Source: Pseudoxanthomonas composti (lineage in GTDB: Bacteria > Pseudomonadota > Gammaproteobacteria > Xanthomonadales > Xanthomonadaceae). From it: a stretch of DNA of 64,000 nucleotides. Within the stretch, counting starts at the first letter, position 1; every line of letters begins with the position of its first letter. Positions 38,425-47,397 of the stretch are shown here, one piece after another. The DNA is taken from positions 186,001 through 250,000 of the forward strand of contig NZ_SAWZ01000001.1 of NCBI RefSeq assembly GCF_004122095.1, written 5' to 3'. Under the pieces are notes generated by a model. It was not told the DNA's origin, ran no database searches, and saw only the letters and a program-made list of their open reading frames with translations. The translations under genes were made by a program, and so were the position numbers.

Positions 38425-38991
38425 CTAGCGCTCCCCCCACTGCCTGAGCAATTGCGCCGTCTGGTACAGCGGCAATCCCATTACACCCGAATAGCTTCCG
38501 GAAAGATGCGCGACGAATTGCTCGGCCCGTCCCTGGATGGCATACGCGCCGGCCTTGCCCATGGGCTCGCCGCCAGCGACATAGTCGGCGATCTGGCGTG
38601 AGGACAGGCTGGCGAAACTGACTTCAGACACCACCAGCGCCGACAGGTCGCGCTGATGACCGAGCAACCACACCGAGGTCATCACCTGGTGCGTGCGGCC
38701 GGACAGGCGCGCCAGCATGGCCTGCGCGTCGTCGGCGTCGGCCGGCTTGCCGAACACCTCATCGTCCAGCACCACCTCCGTGTCCGAGGCCAGCACGCAG
38801 GCCTGGACGTCGGCCTGGCACAGCGCAAGACCGGCCTGCGCCTTGTCCCGGGCCACGCGCACGACGTAATCCTGCGGGGTTTCGCCGGTCTGGCGGGTTT
38901 CGGGAACTTCAACGTCCAACGGAACGAATGCCACGCCCAGGCGGGTCAGCAGTTCGGCGCGCCGGGGGGAACGCGAGGCGAGATAGAGCAT
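38425..38991 (-). CDS. maf: Maf-like nucleotide pyrophosphatase (YhdE type)
   Basis: This encodes 188 residues. Maf proteins hydrolyse non-canonical or normal nucleoside triphosphates; the YhdE group prefers dTTP and UTP. The N-terminal [17 protein letters not shown] motif binds phosphate, and the catalytic Asp is in [48 protein letters not shown] is the usual C-terminal block (landmark). It heads the maf-rng-yhdP-tldD operon. The mreBCD genes that precede maf in E. coli are not here; a secreted SIMPL protein is divergent instead. Confidence 0.94.
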   Translation of the reverse strand: MLYLASRSPRRAELLTRLGVAFVPLDVEVPETRQTGETPQDYVVRVARDKAQAGLALCQADVQACVLASDTEVVLDDEVFGKPADADDAQAMLARLSGRTHQVMTSVWLLGHQRDLSALVVSEVSFASLSSRQIADYVAGGEPMGKAGAYAIQGRAEQFVAHLSGSYSGVMGLPLYQTAQLLRQWGER

Positions 38992-38997
38992 CGTCTA

Positions 38998-39003
38998 AGG
39001 ATA
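38998..39003 (-). promoter_or_regulatory. Candidate -10 box for maf-rng-yhdP-tldD, leaderless
   Basis: On the minus strand TATCCT ends six bases before the maf ATG, placing the transcript start at the start codon. No ribosome binding site is visible ahead of maf, which fits a leaderless message. Confidence 0.4.
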
Positions 39004-39140
39004 ACCCGCGCGACCTAGCTGAACGGGGACCTAGCATGACCGCCTGGGGCCGACCCCACTGTCTCTCACGGCTCGTTCATTGCCATCGACCCAGGCTCAC
39101 CGGCCTGGACCGACCACCATGATCCAAGGAGCAACACCCC

Positions 39141-39884
39141 ATGCGTCTGTCACCCGTGCGCCCCCTCCTGCTTGCCCTGTCCCTCGCACTCGGAACCGCC
39201 ACCATGACCGCCCACGCCCAGAACACCGCCGGCTATGCGGTGCCCGCCGACGGCACCCTGCTCACCATCTCGGCCCAGGCCGAAGCCAGCCGCGTGCCCG
39301 ACGTGGCCACGATCTCGGCCGGCGTGGTCACCGAAGCCAACGAAGGCGATGCGGCGATGAAGCTCAACGCCACCCGCATGACCCAGGTGATGGCCGCCAT
39401 CCGCAAGGCCGGCATCCCCGAAAAGGACATCCAGAGCAGCGGCGTCAGCCTCAGCCCGCGCTACCAGTACAAGGACAACGAAACGCCGCGCATCAACGGC
39501 TACCAGGCCAGCAACACGGTCAACCTGAAGGTTCGCGACATCAGCAAGCTCGGCGACGTGCTGGACGCGCTCGCCGCACAGGGGGCCAACCAGATCAATG
39601 GCCCGACCTTCGAGATCGACAAGCCCGAGCCGGTCTACGACGAGGCCCGGCTGGCGGCCCTGGAGAAGGCCCAGACCCGCGCCCAGACCTACGCCAAGTC
39701 GCTTGGCCTGCGCGTACGTCGCATCGTCAGCATCTCAGAAGGCAGCAACGGCGGCTTCCGCCCGATGATGATGGCCGCCGCCCCGCGCGCCATGAAGGCC
39801 GAAGCCTTCGACACCACCCCGGTCGCCCCGGGTGAGAGCACGCTGTCGATCAGTCTGGATGTGGTGTTCGAGCTGGGGAAGTAA
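39141..39884 (+). CDS. Periplasmic SIMPL (DUF541) domain protein
   Basis: This encodes 247 residues with AAGGAG before the ATG. A signal peptide (LLLALSLALGTATMTAHA) is cleaved near residue 26. The SIMPL/DUF541 domain follows: TLLTISAQAEASRVPDVATI, IQSSGVSLSPRYQYKDNE, GYQASNTVNLKVRDISKLGD, and a helix with EKAQTRAQTYAKSLGLRVRR. Proteins of this type (E. coli YggE, Brucella BP26) are periplasmic oligomers linked to envelope or oxidative stress, without a defined biochemical role. It is divergent from maf and about 350 bases upstream of the TonB receptor, so probably a separate unit. Confidence 0.88.
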   Translation: MRLSPVRPLLLALSLALGTATMTAHAQNTAGYAVPADGTLLTISAQAEASRVPDVATISAGVVTEANEGDAAMKLNATRMTQVMAAIRKAGIPEKDIQSSGVSLSPRYQYKDNETPRINGYQASNTVNLKVRDISKLGDVLDALAAQGANQINGPTFEIDKPEPVYDEARLAALEKAQTRAQTYAKSLGLRVRRIVSISEGSNGGFRPMMMAAAPRAMKAEAFDTTPVAPGESTLSISLDVVFELGK

Positions 39885-40237
39885 GGCCCGCCGTCGGCGG
39901 GGACCCTGGCGCGGCTCGGGATCCTCTCGAGCCACGCCCACATGGCAGGACATGACACGTTGGCGATAGGTCGCCGATATCGCCTGCAGCGATATTCGCA
40001 TTACTCTTGTGCGGCGCAAAACGGCGCTTTGCGTTAGCGCTCCCCCGGTCTTTCGTAACCGATTGTTTACAAAAGACAAAGCTCCGCTGACGTCTGTGCG
40101 AATGTAAAACTGGCATTGCCACTTCCTTAAATTTTCGTGACTTGAAGCTGACTGATGGATAGCGTCCCGGTCACGTGACCGAGATGACACGCGGTGTCAT
40201 CGACCGGCACAGACCATCCAGACAGCGGAGAGATCGC
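39885..40237 (+). promoter_or_regulatory. Upstream region of the Oar-like receptor gene with adjacent palindromes
   Basis: This 353-base gap carries no gene and is richer in A/T than its surroundings. It contains an ATATCGC/GCGATAT stem (39977-39983 with 39989-39995). Near the receptor it holds two adjacent palindromes: a perfect 14-mer CGGTCACGTGACCG (40168-40181), and GATGACAC/GTGTCATC with a 3-base centre (40183-40201). These may be operators or leader hairpins. A ribosome binding site CGGAGAG (40226-40232) precedes the GTG start at 40238. Confidence 0.5.
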
Positions 40238-43200
40238 GTGGCAGTCCATCCTCGAACCAGAACAGTCCTGCAGCGCAGCGCCCTGAGCGCCGCCCTGAGC
40301 ATGTGCTTCATCGGCGGCCTTCAGGCGCAGTCCAATACCGCCGGTGCGATCTTCGGCCAAGCCGCCACCGGGGCGACCGTCCAGGTGCAGAACCCGTCCA
40401 CGGGCTTCAGCCGCACGATTACCGTGGGCGCCGATGGTGCCTATCGCTTCTCGGCTCTGCCGGCCGGCACCTATACGGTCACCTATCAGGGCAGCGACGG
40501 CACCTCTTCCACGCGCGAAGGCGTCAACGTCAGCGTCGGCACCGGTACGCCGGTGAACTTCTCCAGCGCCAGCGCGACCTCCACGCTGGACACCATCACC
40601 GTCCGCGCTTCGACCAGCGTCAATCCCATCGACGTGTCCTCTGTCGAATCCACCTCGATCCTGAGCGCCGAGCAGATCGCCAAGATGCCGGTGTTGCGCG
40701 ACACGACCTCGGTGGCGCTGCTGGCCCCGGGTACCGTGCGCGGCGACAACGCCTTCGGCAACCTGGCCTCCTTCGGCGGCTCGTCGGTGGCGGAGAACCA
40801 GTACTACGTCAACGGCTTCAACGCCACCAACACCTTCCGCAACCTGGACTTCGCCCAGGTGCCGTTCGAGGCGATCTCCCAGTCGCAGGTCAAGACCGGC
40901 GGCTACGGCGCCGAATTCGGCCGTTCCACCGGCGGTGTGGTCAACCAGATCACCAAGCGCGGCACCAACGAGTTCCACGCCGGCGGCAACGTCTTCTGGT
41001 CGCCCAAGGGGCTGCAGGCCGAACAGACCAGCTTCTATCTCAACAACCCGCTGGATCCGGGCTCTTCGGGCGAACTCTACCGCGACAACTCGGGCAACTT
41101 CGACGAGCAGTGGACCACGGCACTGTGGGCCGGCGGCGCGCTGATCCAGGACAAGCTGTTCGCCTACGGCCTGGTGCAGTACGGCCGCGAGAAGAACGCG
41201 CTGGGCGCGACCGAGTACACCGAAGGCAACGGCACACGCCGCGCCGTCAAGCGCCCCAACTGGCTGGTCAAGCTGGACTGGGACATCAACGAGAACAACA
41301 AGCTGGAATTCACCGGCTTCAACTCGGAGAGCGAGAGCGAGGAAGCCTCGTATCGCTATGGCACCAACGCCAAGATCGGCACCAACTACACCGAGGACGG
41401 CGGCAAGTTCTACATCGGCAAGTACACCGGCTACCTCACCGACACCTTCACGGTCTCGGCGCTGTACGGCAACGGCACGTTCACCCGCAACCAGCACCTG
41501 CGCACCGCCGACGGCCTGCTGGTGGAGTACGGCGGCAACCTCAACGAGCCCGCCACCGGCTGCCCGCGCATCCTGGATGCACGCCCGACCTATCGCCAGA
41601 ACATCACCGGCACCTATAGCTCGAACTGCAACATCACCGATGGCTCGATCGACCGGCGCGATGCGCAGGACGAGCGCAACCAGTACCGCATCGACGCCGA
41701 ATGGTCCGTGGGCGATCACCTGATTCGCTTCGGCTACGACCGCGACGATTTCGAGTCGGTGGCCGGACAGTCCATCGAGGGCGGTCGCTTGTGGCGCTAC
41801 TCCACGGTCAACCCCGATGGCATCGCCAATTCGGGCGACGAGACCGACATCGTCCGCGAGCAGATCGTCAACCAGGGCTCCACGGTCAAGCTGAAGCAGT
41901 GGGCGTTCTACGTCGAGGACAGTTGGAAGATCACCGACAATTTCCTCGCTTACCTGGGCGCACGCTGGGACACCTTCGAAAACCTCAACGGCGAGGGCCA
42001 GAGCTACGTCAAGATCGACAAGCAGTTCGGGCCGCGCCTGGGCTTCTCCTGGGACGTCAACGGCGATTCGACGCTGAAGATCTACGGCAACGCCGGTCGC
42101 TACGCGCTGCCGCTGACCCCCAGCGTCGCCGTTCGTGGCGCCAGCGCCTCGCTGTTCACCCGGCAGAACTTCAACTACACCGGCGTGGACCCGCAGACCG
42201 GCGCGCCGATCGGCACCACCCCGCGCGGCGGCCTGAGCTACGTCAACGGTGAGTTCGGCGAGCCGAAGAATCCTGCCACCATCGCCTCCACCAACCTGGA
42301 CCCGATGTACCAGGACGAGTTCATCCTGGGCTTCCAGAAGCAACTGACGGACCACCAGAACATCGGTGCGCGCGGCATCTACCGCAAGCTCAAGGCCGCC
42401 ATCGACGACAACTGCGACTACACGCCGATCTACAACCAGGCCGTGGCCGATGGCTATGAGCCGGTGCTGCCCAACAGCGGCTTTCCGTATTGCCGCATGT
42501 TCAACCCAGGCAAGGATTCGGTGTTCCTGACCGACCTGGAAGACAACGGCCAGCTGACCGAATACACCGTCGCCGCGGACCTGCTCTCGCCCAAGGCCAA
42601 GCGCAGCTACAAGGCGCTGGAACTGTTCTGGGACGGCGGCTGGGATCGCCTGTTCCTGCAGGGTTCCTGGACCATCGGCTGGAACAAGGGCAATACCGAG
42701 GGCGGCGTGAAGTCCGATATCGGCCAGGCCGATACCAGCGTCACCCAGGACTTCGACTACAAGGAACTGATGGTCGACGCCTACGGCTACCTGCCCAACG
42801 ACCGTCGCCACAGCTTCAAGCTGTTCGGCGCCTACCAGATCACCGACGAGTGGTCGATCGGCGGCAACGTGCTGGTGCAGTCCGGCCGTCCGAAGAACTG
42901 CCTGGGCGTGCTCTATCCGTACAACGGCGGCATCCATCCCTACGGGTCCTCGTTCTTCCGTTGCGGCACGACCGAGGCCGGTGGCGCGGACGGCCCGTCC
43001 GTGGCGGTGCCGCGTGGTACCGCAGGACGCCTGCCCTGGACCAATACGATCGACCTGAACGTCGCGTACTTCCCGAGCTGGGCGCCTGGCCTGCAGTTCA
43101 AGATGGACGTGTTCAACGTCTTCGACAACCAGAAGGTGACGGCGATCAGCGAAGTGGCCGAGGATGCGACGACCGGTGCGCCGTTGGCCACGTATGGCCG

Positions 43201-43258
43201 CTGGCGTTCGACCCAGGCACCGCGCAGCTTCCGCTTCATGGTGCAGTACGACTTCTGA
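40238..43258 (+). CDS. Oar-like TonB-dependent receptor with carboxypeptidase-like N-terminal domain
   Basis: This encodes 1006 residues from a GTG at 40238. The signal peptide ends LQA-QS near residue 30. A carboxypeptidase regulatory-like beta sandwich follows (about 33-110: GATVQVQNPSTGFSRTITVG, GAYRFSALPAGTYTV), then a TonB box (DTITVRA, about 118-124) and a plug domain (LRDTTSVALLAPGTV, YYVNGFNATNTF, YGAEFGRSTGGVVNQITKRG). The 22-stranded barrel ends in RFMVQYDF with the terminal Phe. Receptors of this layout (OmpA-related, Oar) import large ligands by TonB energy. The immediate downstream genes are two sulfotransferases and a TonB-like protein. A close paralog begins at 61.4 kb. The ligand is unknown. 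Confidence 0.93.
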   Translation: MAVHPRTRTVLQRSALSAALSMCFIGGLQAQSNTAGAIFGQAATGATVQVQNPSTGFSRTITVGADGAYRFSALPAGTYTVTYQGSDGTSSTREGVNVSVGTGTPVNFSSASATSTLDTITVRASTSVNPIDVSSVESTSILSAEQIAKMPVLRDTTSVALLAPGTVRGDNAFGNLASFGGSSVAENQYYVNGFNATNTFRNLDFAQVPFEAISQSQVKTGGYGAEFGRSTGGVVNQITKRGTNEFHAGGNVFWSPKGLQAEQTSFYLNNPLDPGSSGELYRDNSGNFDEQWTTALWAGGALIQDKLFAYGLVQYGREKNALGATEYTEGNGTRRAVKRPNWLVKLDWDINENNKLEFTGFNSESESEEASYRYGTNAKIGTNYTEDGGKFYIGKYTGYLTDTFTVSALYGNGTFTRNQHLRTADGLLVEYGGNLNEPATGCPRILDARPTYRQNITGTYSSNCNITDGSIDRRDAQDERNQYRIDAEWSVGDHLIRFGYDRDDFESVAGQSIEGGRLWRYSTVNPDGIANSGDETDIVREQIVNQGSTVKLKQWAFYVEDSWKITDNFLAYLGARWDTFENLNGEGQSYVKIDKQFGPRLGFSWDVNGDSTLKIYGNAGRYALPLTPSVAVRGASASLFTRQNFNYTGVDPQTGAPIGTTPRGGLSYVNGEFGEPKNPATIASTNLDPMYQDEFILGFQKQLTDHQNIGARGIYRKLKAAIDDNCDYTPIYNQAVADGYEPVLPNSGFPYCRMFNPGKDSVFLTDLEDNGQLTEYTVAADLLSPKAKRSYKALELFWDGGWDRLFLQGSWTIGWNKGNTEGGVKSDIGQADTSVTQDFDYKELMVDAYGYLPNDRRHSFKLFGAYQITDEWSIGGNVLVQSGRPKNCLGVLYPYNGGIHPYGSSFFRCGTTEAGGADGPSVAVPRGTAGRLPWTNTIDLNVAYFPSWAPGLQFKMDVFNVFDNQKVTAISEVAEDATTGAPLATYGRWRSTQAPRSFRFMVQYDF

Positions 43259-43283
43259 CGGCCCCGCGCCGACAGATGTCCCG

Positions 43284-43314
43284 GACGGCCGCCTTCGGGC
43301 GGCCGTCTGCTTTT
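43284..43314 (+). terminator. Rho-independent terminator after the Oar-like receptor
   Basis: A perfect 10-bp stem (43284-43293 with 43298-43307) is closed by a TTCG tetraloop and followed by TGCTTTT. It should reduce read-through into the sulfotransferase genes, which have a candidate promoter of their own at 43335. Confidence 0.88.
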
Positions 43315-43346
43315 CCGCCTCTGCCCCCATCCTCTAACATCGATCC

Positions 43347-44939
43347 ATGACCGATCGCCAAGCCATCGCACGCCAGTTGGATCAGCTCTGGAGTCAGGCG
43401 CAGGACCTGGAGAAAGCCGGCGCCGTCGATGCGGCCATCGAGCGATACGCGCAAATCGTCTCTGTCGATGCGCACCATGTGCCGGCCCTGCTGAGACTCT
43501 CAAGGTTCACGCAGTTTCAGGGACGCTACCGACAATCGCGGCAGTACGCGCGCGATGCCGCCGATGCCGTCCGCCTGGGACAGCGCACGCGCCTGATGTC
43601 CTATGTCACTCAGCGGCTGCTGGAGTTCAGCGAAGAGCTCGAGGTCTCCTCCCTCATCCTCTCCACCGATTGGCAGGACCCGGATGTGGTCCGGCAGTCG
43701 CCGGTGCTCGCGCAGCATCTGTGGCTGGCCGGCCGCTACGAGGACAGCCTGCGCTTCATCGATACGCTCACGCCGCGTATCCCGCCGCATCCGCTCATGG
43801 CGCTGACCCGCGCCAACGTGCTGCGCTATCTCGGCAGGATGGATGAGGCCTCGGCCGCTTACGAACACGCCCTGCAGCTGGCTCCCGACCTGCCCGACAC
43901 GCACTGGGCGATTGCCACCCATGCGCGCGCGCCAACGCCTGGCGCGCGCGTCCCAAGGGTCCGCGCGGCCGTGGGCAAATCGAGCCCCGGCTCGATCGAG
44001 CACGCGCATCTGTGCTTCGCCCTGTTCCGGGAACTGCAGGACGCGGGCGAGCTGGACCCGGCCTGGGACGCTTTGCGCGCAGGGCTGGACAGCATGACTC
44101 GCATCATCCCCAAGGCATCGGACACGACGGAGGAGGCGCTCGATCAGTCCGCTCGGATCGACTGGAAGATTTCCCTCAACCAGCGCGCGCTACAGCCCCT
44201 GCCCTCACCGATCCCGATCTTCGTCGTCGGCTTGCCCAGGACCGGAACCACGCTGCTGGAGCGCATTGTCGGGAACCATGGCTGGGTCAGCTCGGTCGGC
44301 GAGCGTAACGACTTCGGCGCTGCGGTGAGCGAGGTGGCCGATCAATTCTTCACCACCCTGCTGCAGGCGCAGAACCCGGGGACGCTGGTCGACATCGATC
44401 ACCGCGCCGTCGGCCATCTGTATCTGCAACGCCTGCGCAGGCACGCCTCGGCAACCGCGTTCGCGCTGGACAAGAATCCGCAGAACCTGTTCAACATCCC
44501 GTTGATCCTGCGCGCGCTGCCCCAGGCGCGCATCCTCATCCTCAAGCGCGCGCCGATGGATGCGGCCTTCTCCAATCTGAAGGAACTGTTCCAGGGCGGC
44601 GCCTACGCCTACAGCTACGATTTTTCGTCCCTGGCCGCGCATGTGCGCGCGGCCTACCGCTGGGCCGACGCCTGGGCCGCGCGCGCGCCGCAGTCGATCA
44701 GGATCGTGCAGTACGAAGAGCTGGTCGCCGCGCCGGAACCGGTGACCGCGTCCCTGCTCGAGTTCATCGGCTTGCCGCCAGCGCCTGGCCTGACCGACAT
44801 GCGTGGCAATACCAGCCCGGTGGCCACCGCCAGCAGCGCGCAGGTGCGCCGCCCGATCAACACCGAGGCCATCGAGGCGTGGAGGCGTTACGAAGCGCCG
44901 CTGCAGCCATTGCTGCAATTGATGGGGTCTGCGTCATGA
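43347..44939 (+). CDS. TPR-sulfotransferase fusion protein 1
   Basis: This encodes 530 residues. The N-terminal half (about 1-270) is a set of tetratricopeptide-type helices, for example AGAVDAAIERYAQIVSVDAH and GRMDEASAAYEHALQLAPDL. The C-terminal half is a P-loop sulfotransferase domain. The PAPS 5'-phosphosulfate loop is VGLPRTGTTLLERI (about 292-305). The 3'-phosphate region LKRAPMDAAFSNLKELF keeps Arg and Ser but has Ala where the usual RDP motif has Asp. A candidate -10 TAACAT (43335-43340) lies six bases before the ATG, so the message may be leaderless. It overlaps the second sulfotransferase by four bases. Substrate unknown; the TPR part could bind a protein acceptor. Confidence 0.88.
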   Translation: MTDRQAIARQLDQLWSQAQDLEKAGAVDAAIERYAQIVSVDAHHVPALLRLSRFTQFQGRYRQSRQYARDAADAVRLGQRTRLMSYVTQRLLEFSEELEVSSLILSTDWQDPDVVRQSPVLAQHLWLAGRYEDSLRFIDTLTPRIPPHPLMALTRANVLRYLGRMDEASAAYEHALQLAPDLPDTHWAIATHARAPTPGARVPRVRAAVGKSSPGSIEHAHLCFALFRELQDAGELDPAWDALRAGLDSMTRIIPKASDTTEEALDQSARIDWKISLNQRALQPLPSPIPIFVVGLPRTGTTLLERIVGNHGWVSSVGERNDFGAAVSEVADQFFTTLLQAQNPGTLVDIDHRAVGHLYLQRLRRHASATAFALDKNPQNLFNIPLILRALPQARILILKRAPMDAAFSNLKELFQGGAYAYSYDFSSLAAHVRAAYRWADAWAARAPQSIRIVQYEELVAAPEPVTASLLEFIGLPPAPGLTDMRGNTSPVATASSAQVRRPINTEAIEAWRRYEAPLQPLLQLMGSAS

Positions 44940-46519
44940 ATGGCCGCACCCCCGCCGGGCAGGGTGGCTTGGCGACCTTGGTCGCGCGGGCAGAATCCAG
45001 GGCGGCCGATGGTGACATCGCAGGAGCCATCGCCCTGCTCGAACAGGCGTTGAGCCAAGTACCGCAGGAGCCCTACCTGCTTGTCCAGCTCTCCTACATG
45101 CACTCGCTCGCGGGGCGCTATCGCAGCGCGCACCAGTACGCGCTCAGGGCCAGCGCCACCGGCACTCGCCACCCGGGCGTGCTCTCGGAACTGCTGCCGC
45201 GTCTGCGCACGTTCAACGAGGGGCCAGCGCTGCTGGAATGCGTGGCGCGCATGCTGCCCGCATCGCAGATGCCCATCCCGCTGTTGCTTGGCACGGCGGC
45301 GCAGCTGACCTATCTGAACCTTCCCGAGCGCGCCATCGCATTGCTGGATGAAGCCCGTGGCGCCGACCCGGACTACCCGCCCACCTTGATCGCCCGGACC
45401 CAGGTGCTGACCTACCTCGGTCGCTTCCATGAGGCCGAGGCCGACATCGCCCGGGCGCTCAAGCGCGCGCCGGAAATCGCCCAGGGCTGGTGGCTGCAAT
45501 CGGCACTGCGCAAGCAGACCCGCAACGCCCACCATGTCGATGCGATCCGCGCCCAGCTGGCCCGTCCCGGGCGAAGCCAGCAGGAAAACGCGCTGTTGAA
45601 CTTCGCCCTGCACAAGGAACTGGACGACCTTGGGGATCACGCGGCCGCCTGGGAGGCATTGGCGGCGGCTTGCCAATGCAAACGCGCGGTCCTTCGCTAC
45701 GACATGCGCGAGACCGACGCGCTCTTTTCCTCGCTGGTCGACTTCCAGCACGCGGCGAGCGCGTCGGTGCACGACCCGGTGGCAGACGTGACGGCGACCC
45801 CGATCTTCATCGTCGGCATGCATCGCTCGGGCACCACGCTGCTCGAGCAGCTGCTGGCTGGCTCGGAGGACGTTCATGGCGTAGGCGAGCTCTACGACTT
45901 CACCAGTGCCATGCGCCAGGCCACGGATTACCACTGCCGAGGGGTCGTGGACCGGACGCTGGTGGACAAGGCCCGCGGCGCCGACCTGGCCCAGGCCGGG
46001 CAGCGCTACCTGCAGACAACATCGTGGCGGCTGGGCGCGCAGCGCTTCTTCACCGACAAGCTGCCGTCCAACTTCCTCAACATCGGCTTCATCGCCCGGG
46101 CGCTGCCGCAGGCCAGGATCCTGCACATGGTGCGCGACCCGGTGGAGACCTGCTTCTCCAACCTGCGCGAGCTGTTCTCCGAGGCCAACCCCTACAGCTA
46201 CGACCAGCAGGAGCTGGCCCACTTCCATCGTCACTACCGGCGGCTGATGCGGCATTGGCATGCCAGCCATCCAGGACGCATCCTCGATGTCGACTATGCG
46301 CGCCTGGTGCGCGAGCCCGAGGCGGTGCTGCGCGAAGTCTGCACCTTCTGCGGGCTGGACTTCACCCCCGCCATGCTGGAACTGAGCGAGCGCAAGCGCG
46401 GGGTGGTGACCGCCAGCGCCGTGCAGGTGCGCGGCGGCATCCAGTCCCGGCAGACGCCGAAGTGGGCCCCGTATGCGGCGCAGCTGCAGCCGCTGATCCA
46501 GGCACTGGCCGAGGACTGA
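44936..46519 (+). CDS. TPR-sulfotransferase fusion protein 2
   Basis: This encodes 527 residues, a paralog of the preceding gene with the same architecture: TPR helices (DIAGAIALLEQALSQVPQEP, GRFHEAEADIARALKRAPEI) then a sulfotransferase domain. The 5'-phosphosulfate loop is VGMHRSGTTLLEQLL (about 295-309), and the 3'-phosphate motif is canonical, HMVRDPVETCFSNLRELF. ATGA overlap with the first gene indicates coupled translation. The pair sits between the Oar-like receptor and the TonB-like gene. Similar TPR-sulfotransferases are often annotated near TonB receptors in Proteobacteria, but their acceptor is not established. A protein or glycan target in the cytosol is inferred, since no signal peptide is present. 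Confidence 0.9.
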   Translation: MNGRTPAGQGGLATLVARAESRAADGDIAGAIALLEQALSQVPQEPYLLVQLSYMHSLAGRYRSAHQYALRASATGTRHPGVLSELLPRLRTFNEGPALLECVARMLPASQMPIPLLLGTAAQLTYLNLPERAIALLDEARGADPDYPPTLIARTQVLTYLGRFHEAEADIARALKRAPEIAQGWWLQSALRKQTRNAHHVDAIRAQLARPGRSQQENALLNFALHKELDDLGDHAAAWEALAAACQCKRAVLRYDMRETDALFSSLVDFQHAASASVHDPVADVTATPIFIVGMHRSGTTLLEQLLAGSEDVHGVGELYDFTSAMRQATDYHCRGVVDRTLVDKARGADLAQAGQRYLQTTSWRLGAQRFFTDKLPSNFLNIGFIARALPQARILHMVRDPVETCFSNLRELFSEANPYSYDQQELAHFHRHYRRLMRHWHASHPGRILDVDYARLVREPEAVLREVCTFCGLDFTPAMLELSERKRGVVTASAVQVRGGIQSRQTPKWAPYAAQLQPLIQALAED

Positions 46520-46650
46520 GCCCGCAGTTGCATTTCACCGACCGATGGGCGCATCTTCGGATCGCGGGTCCATCGGGGCTGTACGGATCACCCCACTCGC
46601 CCTACCCGCGCGTTGTTCCTGTCACTTGTCCTGGCTCAAGGAGGTGGATC

Positions 46651-47325
46651 ATGGTTCGCGCACTACAGTTCGGAAAAGACAGCGGTCTCAGCCTGCAGCG
46701 CATCCTGGCGTTGTCCACGGCCATCGGCGTCCACGCCCTGGTGTTCCTGCTGTTGCTGGTGCCCATGGCGATGCCGCGCGTGCAGACCAAGCGCGCGCAG
46801 GAGGATCCGCCGCGCTGGCAGATCCCCATCCAGGTGCCCAAGCCGCCCGTGCCGGTGGTGCAGGAGCAGCCACCCAGGCCGCAACCGCCCACGCCCGCCA
46901 CGCCGACGCGCCCCATCGAAATGCCGCCGCGCCCGATGGACCAGGTTGTGCAGGAAGCCCCACTGGAGCTTCCGAACGCGCCCACCGAAACCAGCGCGCC
47001 GCTGGTGGCCGAACCAGGGCCCTCGCTGTCCACCGCGCCGCTGGAGGGCGCCTCGCTCCAGTACGCCGTGGCCTCGCCGCCGCCCTACCCGGCCCGCGAG
47101 GTGCGCAGCGGCACCGAGGGCACGGTGCTGTTGAAGATCCTGGTCGATACCGATGGCACGCCGATCGACGTCCTGGTCGAGCGCAGCAGTGGCAGCCGCA
47201 GCCTGGACGACAGCGCGCGCCGTCACGTGCTCAAGCACTGGAAGTTCAAGCCGGCCATGGACCAGGGGCGCGCAGTGCAGGCTTGGGGGCTGGTGCCGAT
47301 CGACTTCCGCCTCGGCCGCGGCTGA
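46651..47325 (+). CDS. TonB-like energy transducer
   Basis: This encodes 224 residues with an excellent ribosome binding site, AAGGAGGTG, just before the ATG. There is one N-terminal membrane helix (ILALSTAIGVHALVFLLLLV), then a long Pro-rich periplasmic spacer (PKPPVPVVQEQPPRPQPPTP and so on, about 55-125), then the TonB C-terminal domain (YPAREVRSGTEGTVLLKILV, then SGSRSLDDSARRHVLKHWKF). TonB couples the proton-motive force, through ExbB/ExbD, to outer-membrane receptors. Position downstream of the Oar-like receptor and the sulfotransferases suggests a dedicated TonB. No exbB or exbD is nearby, so it would borrow them from elsewhere. A terminator follows. Confidence 0.92.
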   Translation: MVRALQFGKDSGLSLQRILALSTAIGVHALVFLLLLVPMAMPRVQTKRAQEDPPRWQIPIQVPKPPVPVVQEQPPRPQPPTPATPTRPIEMPPRPMDQVVQEAPLELPNAPTETSAPLVAEPGPSLSTAPLEGASLQYAVASPPPYPAREVRSGTEGTVLLKILVDTDGTPIDVLVERSSGSRSLDDSARRHVLKHWKFKPAMDQGRAVQAWGLVPIDFRLGRG

Positions 47326-47340
47326 GGCACCGGGTGCAAC

Positions 47341-47370
47341 GCGAAGGGCCGGCATTCGCCGGCCCTTTCG
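47341..47370. terminator. Terminator between tonB-like and ParB-like genes
   Basis: A 10-bp GC-rich stem (47344-47353 with 47358-47367) has an ATTC loop, flanked by A on one side and T on the other. It lies between converging genes and can serve both directions. Confidence 0.8.
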
Positions 47371-47397
47371 CTTCCAACCCCGACTTCCAACAGAAGC

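Noticed and set aside
40127..43330. A 1067-codon minus-strand open frame opposite the Oar-like receptor
   Set aside because: Same shadow effect; the receptor on the plus strand has signal peptide, plug and barrel features, whereas the antisense product shows none.
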